Notes: generated by a model not told the origin, from the sequence alone. DNA of 64,000 bases from Clonostachys chloroleuca (GCA_037952775.1 JBANAY010000003.1:36332001-36396000), one strand, 5' to 3'; numbered from the stretch's first letter, positions 10,053 to 20,162 are shown. Translations and numbers: made by a program.

Positions 10053-13000
10053 TTCATGGCGTAGCCGCGCAAGAAATTCCTAATCTCTTGCACTACTTTC
10101 CTCGAAAGCCATTGTTGGTGTTCCGAAGCAAAGTCTTGAAAGCTGGTAGAGAAAACTGATGCGATGAAGTCTTGAAGTAGCAGAGCGTGATGAGGGCTTC
10201 AGGTTCTGCCCTCAGAAGTGTGAGAAGCAGAATGCAGAACGAAGGTGGAGAAAGCAGGAGAAAGGAAGGAGCGGCGAGGGAAGCAGGAAACTTTCCAATT
10301 TGCGAGAGGGTTGTGCGCTATTGTGCGGGAGCCGAGACAAAGGGGGATCCGGGCATCATGTACTTGTGTCGAAGAGTCTCTTTGGAGCTCAGCAAGACAT
10401 GTGGCAGACATCCCTCCCAACACCAAGGAGTTACAACAACACCAGGCCGCAACTCATAGATAGCTGATTCCGCCTCGGACCATGGTGTATTCCCTCTTAA
10501 ATAGACACTTCGGTATATGCTCTCGTTCGAAATAGGTTTTCTGCTACACTAGAAAGGCAGAGGGTTAGTCTGATAGTTCATACTTAGACAGGGGTACATA
10601 CAGTTGTACTACTCAGTAAGTGTCCACTCCAAGCCAACTCATGGGTCAGTTAAAACTCTTCAAAGAAGGGTCCCAACCATAAAAAATAGACGAAAAGCTC
10701 TAACATGTCCATGGGCAATGGGAATATGCACAATGAAACCACTTCCTGTGTTTCAGGTGTGTTGAAAACATAACTGTTGAAATTGTGCCGTGTTGGTATC
10801 GACAAGCGCTGTACTGTCAACTGTGTGTAGGCTCTGGTCAGGGGTTCGAAGTAACGGCCCCAAATATTCTGAGCCTGGGGTTGATGAAGACTAGTCACCT
10901 GGGACAGGTTGCCATATTCGTTCGCCCAAGGCTTGGAAAGGCATGACGAGTTGCTACGCCTTGTCTTCTCAGGAACTTGTTGAGTCTTTTATCCAAGATG
11001 ATCAGCGATGAGGGATATCTGTCACCCATATATGGGAATGCAATGCTCAAAACGGTTCGGTCGCATAAGCAGCGATACCCAAAGGCCGTTCGTAAGCTCA
11101 TCAGGCCCGAGGGCTCTTTTGCAGGATGAAGAAACGCGGTTGGGCCTCAACCATGGGGAGGTCACTTGGTGTGAATGAAGCTTCTCATGGTCCTTTATCA
11201 CTTTTGGTAGTCTCGGAATCGGGTCCTTGGTGGCCTGGTGCAGGCATCATGATTTTCATCTCGCCACTTTTCGAAAGGCGCGAGGATGCTTGGGAGCTTC
11301 CTGTGTTTTTTTTTGTGATCTGCCTCAGTAACATCGTGATGATCCCTCTCTCTTTTGAACACTTTATGCCGCATGATGCGTAAAGTTTTGTAAAATGTTT
11401 TCTTTCTCGTCTTCGATGATTTCGAGTCGCGGGAGGGCTGGTAGTGCTTCGGGGAAACGACGTTTGTTGTCTCCGGGGGGATGACTTGGAAGATGTGTCA
11501 GGTTTTGGATGAGTAAATATTGGAGCAAGGATGAGGAAATACGTCAGACTGGTGATGGAGAATGCTTGGAACTGAGAGGCTTCAAGACTGACTTGGTCGT
11601 TCTTGGAAAAGTTTGAGGGACGGACACGAATAGTGTGATGTGTGCACCAATGCTGATCAATGTTGGACCTTTTTTTCTTGGAAAGAGTACAGAAGTGAGC
11701 ATCTTCCTGTGAAACAAGTCGATGTGGAATAGAATCAGACAAATATGAGGGATGAAGAAAGGCAAGAAGTAGGGGGCGGGGAAAATAACACAAAGGAACT
11801 CTGAGTTCGCCCGGGACGTAAACAATGACTGGGTAGCCCCTACGCACTGTTCATGAAAACACCACGAGCTCCGTGCACGCTTCTAGAAAATATTAAAACG
11901 AACTAAGATACTGTAACTAAGTACGAGTCTGTTTTAGAACACATGAAAGGGTTTGTGGGGTGCGAGTTGGCTCTGGATACAGCGAGGGTAAGGGGTTGTC
12001 ACCCGGAGCACTACTGTCACCTTCGCGTCGCGGATACACGAACAACAAATAGCCATCACCACTGTGAACATGATATTGGGCATGCAATGTTTCTATAGGA
12101 GTTTATTTATGCAATTTTCTTAGACTGGGGAGGCATTGTCCGGGAAATGATCAAGTAACGCGCACGCGCCGACCGACCATGACACGATTTCCTGCCTCAC
12201 CCTTCGATCTTGGAAAGAAAATACATGGACATGAAGTTCAAATGAGCATCATTAAAGCTTTTCCTAACAATTTTAATGTGAATAAAAAATTATGTTGGTC
12301 GTGATTGTCGTGCATTCAAGAGAAGGGAAAGGGGGGAAATTATGTGTGCCTGGGTAGAGTGGGAGTGACTCACTGCTTTGGGTCAAAAACACCAATTCCA
12401 TCTATTCTGTGAGTTTGAGTGGCTTCATAGGTACAGTTCTTGGATAGAGGCTGCTAATGGCTGGCGGGGGTTGAGGGGATGCTGTGGAGGGAGGCTGTAG
12501 AGGGATGCCTTGGGAGGAAGCCAGGAGCGGCTGGCCTGCCAAGTTGCAGACCATGAAGCCCAAAGCATTTTGGCAAGCTAAAAACACCGAAAAAAGACTT
12601 CACGAGAAGGAATAATTATATCAGGATCCCACCTGGGAGGAGGATACATTGGGAAGCGTGGACTTTGGGGCACAGACAGCCTTGATGGGATGTACTGTCC
12701 ACTGGAATAGGGACATTATTCTTGAGGCTCGTGCCCAATTTTCTCCGCAATATTTGGGACTTTATTTATCCCTATGAAGTGACATATATTTTAGATCTAA
12801 TGGATTCGTCCTAGGCGTAGAACATCACCCATGGGCCAACCATGCAGGACTTCACCGCCCCGTTTTGCCTCATAAGGTGCTGAATACCGATGAAAAGGCC
12901 GTTCTCTCATGAGTAGCCCGACATATGATACTGAAGGTTGATTCACCACCCAGAGGAATTATGGACAATATTTAGGGGGACTTTGTTGAGCGGTTGCCCA

Positions 13001-14307
13001 GTACCACCTGCCCATCCTTTCACTGAACAGTCGTTGCACTGCTGTAACCACCTCTGCACATTAAGTAAAATAGAAGCGTACCTGCTTAGAGACCACCTGA
13101 AAATAATACTATAATACCTGAATAGGTACCCAGGCGGCAGATAAAATCGGTGGGCTTGGATTTGCTGCGGGTGACGCGCATACAAAATCCCACTTCTCCC
13201 CTCGACCTCTCCCGCTCTCCTTTCTTCTTTCATCCCCACACCAACTTTGGCCTCAACCATCAACCACAACTATCAACTTCATTCCTTCCTTGGTAAGTGC
13301 ACATCTCTATCATCATATTCATCTGCTTGGCGGAGTTCGAAACAAGCTTCCATCCGTAGAAAATCCCTCCACCAAAACCCAAGCTGCAACTTCCCCAGAC
13401 ACATACTCCTTGTTTGAAGCCGCAGAAAACGAAATTCACTTCTTTTAACTTCATTATACACTCCCCAGAAGCTTTTGGATCCCTTTCATGAAGTATGATG
13501 CTTTTCTAGAGATTAACCTTCCCCAAAAACTAGAGAATCTAGAGTGACAGCCACTTTCGCAGCTCCTTACCCCGTTTGCTTTGGGAACAACAACGCGATT
13601 CTGCAAGCTACTCAAGTCATCAGGTAAGAAAGCACGTCATCAACTTTCTGAATCAACTGATTCTGAACTTCATTTGATGACCTTGACAGTTTTTTTCGCC
13701 TCGTTTGACTACAAAAGCCATCATTTCACTTTGGTTTTCAGCCTAGATCCCCTACCCCTCTTCTCCCCTCCAAGGCCTCATTCTTCTTTCACCCACGCGT
13801 TCACTCCTTCTACCTTTTTTTGCGAAAGAAATTTGTTTCGTTTCCATTTTCTTTTCACAATCTGCCACGAAAAAGCCGACGGGCCAGAAACCCATAAGCT
13901 GCCACTATGAAGTCCAATCAGGTACTTGGCTGGGTCAAGCTCTTCTGGGACCTCCCCCTATCTTCCCTTTCCTTCAAGAACACACGAAACACAATAATTC
14001 ACTTTCACTCCACTCGAGACAAACAACCTCGGGGCCCTGGAACTGAGGGTCAGGAAAAAGTCAACTTCGATGAGCTCGAGAACAAATCGACCAAGCCAAA
14101 CGCAAAGCAACCCACCCCCACCCCCTAGGACGAGCATCGTGGTCAGTCCAAACCGCATGAGAATGAATCCACCCAGACACCTCCTACTCACGGAACTTCC
14201 AAGAATCACTGAGCTTCTGTCGAGAGAGCACATTTCATGGTGGTAGAACAAAATCTTGCCTTTCTTCCCACCTTTCCTCTTCACCTCCCACCCCAAAACA
14301 CAAACAC

Positions 14308-14656
14308 TCCCTTGAGAAAGGAGTCATTTCTGGCTGCCTAAATTTGCCTTTCTTTCTCCTTCGGTAAGATTCTCTGCCTTTTCATCTTTTTTCCTTGCCC
14401 TTTTCTTATCATCTGTTTTAGAATGGCTTTCGGAATGAGGCCCCTGAACCCAACAACGTTGCCTCCGTCATCAAAACAATACCCTCTCTTGAGGAACGAG
14501 TCATGTCTGGCTGCCTAAATTTGCCTTTCTTTTATCTTCGGTAAGCTTCTCTAACTCTTCACCTTTCCACTTCTTTTTCTTGTCCTTTTCTTAACATCTC
14601 TTTTAGAATGGCTTTCGGAATGAGGCCCCTGAACCCAACAACCCTGCCACCGTCAT
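14308..14656 (+). repeat. tandem duplication with splice-like signals (2 copies)
   Basis: Copy 1 is about 14308-14471 and copy 2 about 14487-14656. Each reads CTTGAG, then GGCTGCCTAAATTTGCC, then a TTCGGTAAG donor-like site, a pyrimidine-rich stretch, TTTTAG, and finally AATGGCTTTCGGAATGAGG. Similarity spans the exon-like and intron-like parts. No long open frame spans either copy, so the products could be non-coding exons. Confidence 0.75.
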
Positions 14657-14760
14657 CTTCACAAACACGTCTCTCAAACTTTCAAGAATATCTTCTCCTT
14701 TCTTTTAAGAGTATTTACACATAATACACATGACTTCATCATAAAACACAATCTACTGCT

Positions 14761-14900
14761 ATGAGAAGCTTCAACTCGAAGTTTCTCGGAGTGATCTCGT
14801 CCGCTACAACCCTTCGAACAAAGTTTGCGCTCGACCACGTCAAACCCACGAATGAGAGCCGCAAATCCATAATCAGCAATCTTCCATTTGACCTTCTCTG
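14761..14900 (+). pseudogene. N-terminal fragment of RRM-like gene
   Basis: The plus-strand translation TKFALDHVKPTNESRKSIIS, continuing NLP, matches the start of the intact protein at 8730-10052 (SKFVLDHDNPNESRRITIS), then diverges. The orientation is opposite to the intact gene. It is a detached fragment, too short to be functional. Confidence 0.7.
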
Positions 14901-16187
14901 GATGACTTCTGCCAAAGTATCGTGTCTTTTGGCAGCGTTACTACAGAAGAGAATTTCATGTGGCAGCCCCTGTGGCCGCGACACAGTCCCCAGCCTACGC
15001 ATCCGCCCCTGAGGTACAACTCCCCGTTCTTCTCCCCAACTGCCTTGAAAAATTGCTAATTTTCCTCTCGGATCTAGAAGATTCCAATCTCATCCTTTTG
15101 ACGCAATAATCACAATGAATTGGTGCGGAAATCAGGGTTTCTTAGGGCAGTTGCCCTCGTTTTCACGCCGCTGGGCGGGAGTTGGTGGCGCGGGTCACCC
15201 CCAAACAACTCCTTCTTCCACCCTCCACCCTCCACCTTCTCCCTTCTGCAACTCACCACCCACACGCTTCTTCAAGCCCTTCATACTACTTCAAGCCTCT
15301 TGCACTTCATCGTTCATTCATCCATTCATTTAATGAATGATCATAGCACCCAACACACTTCATAACATCCTCAACACATACATCATCCTACTCTTGATGC
15401 TGTTGCTGTCTGCAACTCATCGTCGCATGGCCTTGACCTTCACCAGAGCTGAGCATCAAAGAAAGTAGCGACATCCTGAAGCAACTTCACCCTCTTGGTC
15501 TGACTAAGGGTTGCTCTATTGAACGAAGTCATACCTAGTTGTCCCGTGGTGGCTCCGGTTTCATACTACACACATCCTTGGCAAAGAACCCTCTCTCACC
15601 ATGGCGAGTGGAAATGCCTACATCACTTCTTCCTAGCGATAACTTCATTCGCTTCATCTACTCATTGTAAATTCATCAAAGTTTCTCTGGTCATCATCGC
15701 CTTTTTACCACTTCAACCCATACCTCCTGTTGTGTCTTGTACCAACAACCTGTTCTTCATCATCGCACTGCATACTATCATGAGATACGGTGACCAAGCA
15801 TTCATCCATCTCTACGGTCTACCAAATGAAGCCCTTGAATCTTCAAGATATCCTGTTTCCTCAAAGACTGGACAATAAAAAGCCCCTCTTACAAGTTTTC
15901 TTCCTGGCAGTGGCCGCACCAACACTGCTCCTCTCCCCTGATCGAGACGAGCGGTGCGATACCAATACGCCTGAACTTGAAAAAAAAAAAAAAAAACACC
16001 AGCATGAGTCCCACACATACCTCCCTTCCATTGCAGACATGTCTCAAAGGATGATTCCCAATCTCACATTCACGCCTGCGTACACCCTCATTACTTCCAT
16101 GGCTGTCTCCATCAATCACCAAAGGACCTCAAGCCTACGGAATATCCCGACCCGAAGTCAACCCCCGCAACGAAGAACCTCACTGAA

Positions 16188-16232
16188 ATAGAATTGCACT
16201 ATCGCTTAAGGATGTGGCACGGGCAATTCTAT
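16188..16232 (+). repeat. array hairpin H1
   Basis: The arms ATAGAATTGC and GCAATTCTAT are perfectly complementary (10 bp). Between them lies the core with inner stem GCT/GGC around the loop TAAGGATGT. Confidence 0.8.
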
Positions 16233-16296
16233 CTGATAGTCGTCTGCAACAATCTTTTCTCTGCGGCGCCAAGGGGAGGGAGATCCGGTTGAATGT

Positions 16297-16359
16297 GGTA
16301 TCTAGAGCATTGTATCGACGCCTAAGTATGGGGCATGATCAATTCTCGACAATGATACC
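16297..16359 (+). repeat. array hairpin H2
   Basis: The arms GAGCATTG and CAATTCTC (16305-16312, 16340-16347) pair with one mismatch. The inner stem is GCC/GGC around TAAGTATGG. An outer stem GGTATC/GATACC extends the fold. Confidence 0.8.
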
Positions 16360-16414
16360 AGCCCTCTCCGTGATGGTCCCTGGTAACTACTAACTGGTGG
16401 TGGTTTGGTGGTTA

Positions 16415-16457
16415 GAGAATTGCCTCAACGCTTGAGTATGTGGCATGTACAATTCTC
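16415..16457 (+). repeat. array hairpin H3
   Basis: Perfect 8-bp arms GAGAATTG and CAATTCTC. The inner stem is GCT/GGC around TGAGTATGT. Confidence 0.8.
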
Positions 16458-16479
16458 GGTGATCTACGGAACTGGCGAA

Positions 16480-16845
16480 AGCAGCCAGATGGCGGCAAGA
16501 AGGCGGTTCCTCATTGGAGCCATCCAGTTCTTTGATGTTCAAAACAATAATGACCTTCATTGGGCAACTATCTTTGACCGACAGACCGGTACTCTGTATT
16601 ATATTGATACACTCGTTCCTGGCAGAGAGGAACGATTCAAAGCTGCCTGTTGCTCAGTGCGAAGTTTCTGGACCCAGCAAGGCCATCCCTTTACGTTTAC
16701 CGCGATCTGCCTGAACCTTACATCACAGGACAAGCCGGGTTCATCTGGAGTACTTGCGATCTTTACTTTTTGGATGATGATCAGAGGCCTTGTGGGTCGT
16801 GATCTCCGCGCCCTGGACCTTACTCAAGTGCTCCCTGAGGATTGA
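16480..16845 (+). pseudogene. Ulp1/C48-like cysteine protease fragment
   Basis: An open segment with the protease pattern HWATIFDRQTGTLYYIDTL (candidate catalytic His and Asp), followed by FTAICLNLTSQDKPGSSGV where the family has Gln...(S/D)CG. The expected nucleophile Cys is Ser here (TCT). There is no upstream initiation context: the frame reads through hairpin H3 and ends at hairpin H4. Such domains occur both in SUMO proteases and in transposon-captured genes. It is an inactive fragment by inspection; the family call is moderate. Confidence 0.55.
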
Positions 16846-16877
16846 CCAACGCCAAAGTATGTGGCAGGGCAATCCTC
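16837..16877 (+). repeat. array hairpin H4
   Basis: Perfect 8-bp arms GAGGATTG and CAATCCTC. The inner stem is GCC/GGC around AAAGTATGT. Flanking CCCT/AGGG and GTG/CAC can extend the stem. Confidence 0.85.
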
Positions 16878-16910
16878 GAGGGCGACACGGGCCGTATCGC
16901 ACGCCTCTTC

Positions 16911-17066
16911 AATACTTCGTTTCGACAGCAGAGCGGCACCTCGAGTTAATCGCCGATGGCCAACTATACCCAGAGTATGCCAAGGAAGCCTTCGCTTTCT
17001 ATAGCCTGCTCCGAGATAAAGCTGCCCCGGTCTTGGCGAAGCGATCCGGAGACGGCCCAAAGTTTT
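16911..17066 (+). pseudogene. unrecognised coding fragment between H4 and H5
   Basis: An open segment reading AERHLELIADGQLYPEYAKE, then AFAFYSLLRDKAAPVLAK, with a coding-like helical pattern. No start codon belongs to it and it ends in hairpin H5. I do not recognise the family. It is probably one exon or piece of a captured gene. Confidence 0.45.
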
Positions 17067-17103
17067 GGGTTGCCCAACGCCTAAGTATGTGGCAGGGCAA
17101 TCC
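17067..17103 (+). repeat. array hairpin H5
   Basis: The arms GGGTTG and CAATCC pair with one G-T wobble. The inner stem is GCC/GGC around TAAGTATGT. The 3' flank CTCGAGGACGACACC resembles that of H4. Confidence 0.75.
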
Positions 17104-17111
17104 TCGAGGAC

Positions 17112-17314
17112 GACACCGCCAGGTTAGCCACCTCCCAGCGGACCTGATCGAGTCCTTCGTCCAGAACGAGTACGCGACTCTCAAATGGCTTTCGAAAACT
17201 GGTATACCTGTTATCGAAGCTTACGGATATGGCCTTGCAAGCGACCCATCCAACCGCGTTGGTGTCAGTTATATATTCCTTGGTGTCATGCCAGGCAAGC
17301 CTCGCACACACTAG
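17112..17314 (+). pseudogene. APH-type phosphotransferase, N-lobe fragment
   Basis: The translation LPADLIESFVQNEYATLKWL, then GIPVIEAYGYGLASDPSNRV and SYIFLGVMPGKP, matches the N-lobe pattern of fungal aminoglycoside-phosphotransferase-like proteins (helix with E-x-x-T/L-x-W, then VP.VxxY). It stops at TAG 17312-17314. The matching C-terminal part lies 4.7 kb downstream at about 22.0 kb. Its start is missing upstream, where hairpin H5 intervenes. Confidence 0.65.
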
Positions 17315-17348
17315 CCATAGATCTCAAGGCTGTGTTCGTGCACAACAA

Positions 17349-17424
17349 GTTGACGTTCCTAGCCGAACCCACCGGTACAAATTCACTTCAGCATTCAAAA
17401 ACGTCACTCGTCGCTTCAAAGACC
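17349..17424 (+). pseudogene. RRM-like gene fragment, middle piece
   Basis: Translation SRTHRYKFTSAFKNVTRRFK corresponds to GRTHRSKFASAFKKVTRRFK, around residue 107 of the intact protein encoded at 8730-10052. In this array it lies upstream of pieces from residues 42-80, so segment order is changed while orientation is kept. Confidence 0.8.
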
Positions 17425-17508
17425 ATCAGCGCGTCTGAGGATCCAGTGCGAATCGCACAGGATCTGGGCATGTACATGACACCGAACCCATTCGTTGAGC
17501 GAGGTTTG

Positions 17509-17551
17509 AGAGGACTGGACAACGCCTAAGTATGTGGCAGGGCAATCCTCT
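17509..17551 (+). repeat. array hairpin H6
   Basis: The arms AGAGGACTG and CAATCCTCT pair at 8 of 9 positions. The inner stem is GCC/GGC around TAAGTATGT. Confidence 0.8.
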
Positions 17552-17577
17552 GTGCCTAGAGGATCATCATCGGCGGC

Positions 17578-17712
17578 CAAGGTCGAGGGCCAAGGCACCA
17601 AGTCTGCCAGCGTTGAGTTCGTGTCTGCCAACTCAGCCGCAACCTGGGGCGTCCGCGGCTTCGGCCCCGTCGCCAATGTTTTTCTCTTCGACACGGCCAA
17701 GATCGAAGGGGT
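17578..17712 (+). pseudogene. permuted RRM-like gene fragment
   Basis: The first part reads AKVEGQGTKSASVEFVSANS (residues ~58-80 of the intact 8.7-kb protein) and is followed directly by GVRGFGPVANVFLFDTAKIE (residues ~42-61). The two parts overlap at AK(V/I)EG and are joined back to front, as in a circular permutation or a truncated tandem duplication. Confidence 0.85.
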
Positions 17713-17732
17713 TATCCTCGTATGCAATGGTG

Positions 17733-17763
17733 GCCAACGCCTGAGTATGTGGCATGTGTCTCC
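17733..17763 (+). repeat. array hairpin H7 (degenerate arms)
   Basis: The core AACGCCTGAGTATGTGGCA with its inner GCC/GGC stem is intact, but the outer arms pair poorly. The 3' flank GATGGCGGCACCACCAG resembles that of H8-H10. Confidence 0.65.
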
Positions 17764-17849
17764 TCGATGGCGGCACCACCAGTTCCCGTCTCATCTTGCC
17801 GACTCAAAGAACAACTGAGGTGATAACTTTGGTGGCTGGTTCTGAGCTC

Positions 17850-17912
17850 GTGGTGCTGAGAGAATTGATCGACGCCTAAGTATGTGGCAGACAGTTCTCG
17901 ACGACGCACCAC
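17850..17912 (+). repeat. array hairpin H8
   Basis: The arms GAGAATTG (17860-17867) and CAGTTCTC (17892-17899) pair with one wobble. The inner stem is GCC/GGC around TAAGTATGT. A 7-bp outer stem GTGGTGC/GCACCAC is perfect. Confidence 0.85.
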
Positions 17913-18055
17913 CACTTGGATTCTGGCTCCTCCACCAGCTACTAATCCAGCTCGGCTACCACCACCACATCTCAGCACAATGGCTGCCGTCCAAACTCCA
18001 ACTATCCTCGCACCAGAGCGAGTGACAGAAGAAGGGCTTGTCCGCTGAGACAAGC

Positions 18056-18443
18056 AAGCAATTTGGTCCTTCCAGGGGATGGACCCGCACACCATCTCCC
18101 AGGTGTGCAAAGACTCGAGAGATATAGTGCAGAAGCAAGCATTGCGTCGCTTTCAGGGGGAAGACCACAACCACCATCACGACCAAGGGACAGATTGTCT
18201 ACGCCCAAACGTTGGCTATGCGGAGAGACTGCCAGCGCCTAAGTATGTGGCAGTGCAGTTTTGATGGCGGCATCAACTTGGTCCTTCCAAGGAATGGACC
18301 CACACACCATTAGCCAAGTGTGCAAAGACTCTAGAGATATAGTGCAGAAGCATTGTGTCGCTCTCCGGGGGAAGGTCGACACCCCCATCACGACCAAAGG
18401 ACCGGTCATATATGCCTGAATAGGCGACTCCGAGAGACTGCCG
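18056..18443 (+). pseudogene. tandem pair of 2EXR-like fragments
   Basis: Two copies of the same piece, about 18056-18232 and 18283-18443, each ending in a hairpin (H9, H10). Copy 1 reads FQGMDPHTISQVCKDSRDIV, resembling the 'L-x-VCxxSR' segment of fungal 2EXR proteins. Copy 2 carries a small internal deletion and loses the frame. Both copies and both hairpins are closely similar, so unit and hairpin were duplicated together. Confidence 0.65.
18214..18276 (+). repeat. array hairpin H9
   Basis: The arms GAGACTGC (18225-18232) and GCAGTTTT (18255-18262) pair along all 8 positions with G-T wobbles. The inner stem is GCC/GGC around TAAGTATGT. Outer ATGC/GCAT and GTTG/CAAC can pair. Confidence 0.8.
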
Positions 18444-18470
18444 GTGCCTAAGTAGTGGCAGTGCAGTTCT
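18434..18470 (+). repeat. array hairpin H10
   Basis: The arms GAGACTGC and GCAGTTCT pair over the inner six positions. The loop is shortened to TAAGTAGT. It is a near duplicate of H9. Confidence 0.75.
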
Positions 18471-18503
18471 TGATGAAGGCATCACCATTCCCCAGAAGAT
18501 CCC

Positions 18504-18665
18504 CCGCTCAAGCAACCTTGCCCTGGACCACGACAAACCCAAGAATGAGAGCCGTAGAATCGTCATAAGTAACGCCAGAGTCGAAGGACCTTGGAAAGAA
18601 GCTGACTTCTTTCCACTTGTTCAACATGTTCTTGCAGGAGCTCCAAGATGATATTTGGACAGCTG
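18504..18665 (+). pseudogene. chimeric fragment: RRM-like N-terminus joined to 2EXR start
   Basis: The first ~75 bases read ALDHDKPKNESRRIVISN, matching the N-terminus of the intact protein at 8730-10052. They are followed within about 20 bases by KDLGKKLTSFHLFNMFLQEL, the typical N-terminal 2EXR segment that recurs intact at 19.77 kb. Two unrelated genes are thus fused without a hairpin at the junction. Confidence 0.7.
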
Positions 18666-18731
18666 TCTCCGCCACCACCGGTAGTACCTCGGCGGGTGAT
18701 TGAGAATGATGAAGTTGGCGACATCTAGAGA

Positions 18732-18764
18732 GCTGGCCGACGCCAGAGTAAGTGGCATGGCAGC
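18732..18764 (+). repeat. array hairpin H11 (degenerate)
   Basis: Short arms GCTG and CAGC. The core is CGCCAGAGTAAGTGGCATGG with inner GCC/GGC retained and the loop changed to AGAGTAAGT. Confidence 0.6.
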
Positions 18765-18766
18765 AC

Positions 18767-19130
18767 GACTGGAGCGCGTCTGGAGAATTCTCTTCCTCAA
18801 ACACCAAAACATCACCGTCAACCTGCAGAAATGGGAGGACTACGCCCGAGCCGGCGGGGGCTGTGCACGCAGCAGGGTCTGAAAAGACAGGCCTCTCCGG
18901 AAACACCTTACCATACCTTTCGTTACGATACCAGCGAGGATTTTGAGACAGAAGGAGCCTATGATGGAAAGCCATCGGCTCTGAAAGGACGCGCCTCTCC
19001 TGTTTCTCAGGACGATGACTATCGTTTCGAGACCAGCAAGGATCAGACTATTCTGCCGAATGGACGGATCCCGAAGTGTCTCACTGACTACAAGTTTGAT
19101 TGTGTGGGAACCAAGGAAATGGATTTGAGA
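18767..19130 (+). pseudogene. C-terminal fragments of RRM-like gene
   Basis: Two pieces in original order: LERVWRILFLKHQNITVNLQ, continuing KWEDYAR (18767-18850), and NGRIPKCLTDYKFDC (from 19058). They match LERIWGNYFRKHQNITINLQ and GHVPKCPADCKFGC of the intact 8.7-kb protein. About 200 bases of unrelated or highly diverged sequence separate them, and the frame is broken. Confidence 0.75.
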
Positions 19131-19373
19131 TGGTCAAGAAGAAGTCGCCTCAATGGAGTTATCCTCTGAACCCAACCATCACACTTCTCTCAGCAGTAAG
19201 TAGCCCAGCATTCCCCCCATTGCAACATCAGTGTATCCTCTTTCATCGGATCTTACTAACATCTTCTCATCATTTTCCAGTGAGAACAAACATCTGCCTT
19301 TGCTGGAAGCAAGGCCATCCTCTCTCTCATGAACGATTCGGTCTGGGATCTGGAGTTGAGTGCGGAAGATGGA

Positions 19374-19433
19374 GATGCGGAGAGGACCGACTAACGCCTA
19401 AGTATGTGGCATGTCGGTTCTTAACGATGCATC
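19374..19433 (+). repeat. array hairpin H12
   Basis: The arms AGGACCGAC (19383-19391) and GTCGGTTCT (19413-19421) pair along 9 positions with one wobble. The inner stem is GCC/GGC around TAAGTATGT. The outer stem is GATGC/GCATC. Confidence 0.8.
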
Positions 19434-19554
19434 GTCAACCTCGTAACCTGACGGTACGCTGGGTGAGTCGATTCAGCTTGTCTTCTGTCCAATTTCCCTC
19501 GTTCAGTCTGCTAATGAATGAAAGGCAGTCCACGCGATAGAGACCGCTTGACGG

Positions 19555-19619
19555 GGTCGACGCTAGGAGAGCTAACCGACGGCAAAGTATGTGCCATGGT
19601 AGCTCTCCGGCGTTCGACC
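19555..19619 (+). repeat. array hairpin H13
   Basis: Perfect 9-bp arms GGAGAGCTA and TAGCTCTCC (19566-19574, 19600-19608). The inner stem is flipped to GGC/GCC around AAAGTATGT. Outer GGTCGA/TCGACC and CGC/GCG pair around one bulge and reach into the following gene piece. Confidence 0.85.
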
Positions 19620-20127
19620 TCTCAACGCCGGCTTGCTCTCCCGTTTCGTGGGCTACAATGGCCCGGAAGATCATTGACGAGCGACGGTGGCTGAGAACAA
19701 CGAGATTTCCCTTCCAGTCGCCGAGGCGACCATCAATCCTCTCCCCAAGCTGGGGATCCACCGCCCAGTCCGAAAGGACCTTGGAAAGAAGCTTGCTTCT
19801 TTCCACCTGTTCAACCAACTCCCACAGGAGCTGCAAGATGAGATTTGGCCCGCGATGAAGTTACCGATGAGGAAGGCAACAAGATTTGCCGACCCCCGCC
19901 AACCATGACGGAAACCCAGGCCCTACTGGCTTCCCGACAGGATGAGATGGAGGACTACGAGGCGGCGATGCTGGCCGCCTGGTCAGAAGAATGGATGTAG
20001 ACTCTGCCCAGCAGCAATACACCCAACAGGACTCCGACTGGAAGCGCAATATCGCCTTGGTCATTCTTAAAGATGAACGAAATCAACTTACCCTGTCGAT
20101 GATGAGTGGCAGTGTATGGGGGGCTTG
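19610..20127 (+). pseudogene. 2EXR-type fragment between H13 and H14
   Basis: It begins with a diverged copy of the unknown helical unit (GGCGTTCGACCTCTCAACGC at its head, then NGP-like residues). It switches to PLPKLGIHRPVRKDLGKKL and FHLFNQLPQELQDEIWPAM (19735-19860), the N-terminal motif of fungal 2EXR proteins. A short frame ALLASRQDEMEDYEAAMLAA follows, then VDSAQQQYTQQDSDWKRNIA up to TGA at 20125-20127, inside H14. It is a composite without an intact frame. Confidence 0.6.
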
Positions 20128-20159
20128 ACCGACGGTAAAGTATGTGCCATAGCAGCCCC
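20118..20159 (+). repeat. array hairpin H14
   Basis: Perfect 7-bp arms GGGGGCT and AGCCCCC. The inner stem is GGT/GCC around AAAGTATGT. Confidence 0.8.
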
Positions 20160-20162
20160 CAA

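Larger units (their letters stand above)
10053..16187. other. gene-poor 6-kb stretch
   Basis: No intact gene is supported. A 220-codon minus-strand frame (11185-11847) and two adjacent minus frames (10650-11101) have no recognisable domain. Around 13160-13310 there is a pyrimidine-rich tract followed by a GTAAGT, resembling a plus-strand promoter and 5' UTR intron, but no long coding exon follows. A tandem duplication (14308-14656) and an RRM-like gene fragment (14761-14900) are listed separately. A 16-base A run lies near 15979. The stretch may encode non-coding transcripts. Confidence 0.4.

Noticed and set aside
11185..11847. 220-codon minus-strand frame as a gene
   Set aside because: No domain, unusual composition and no supporting start or splice context.
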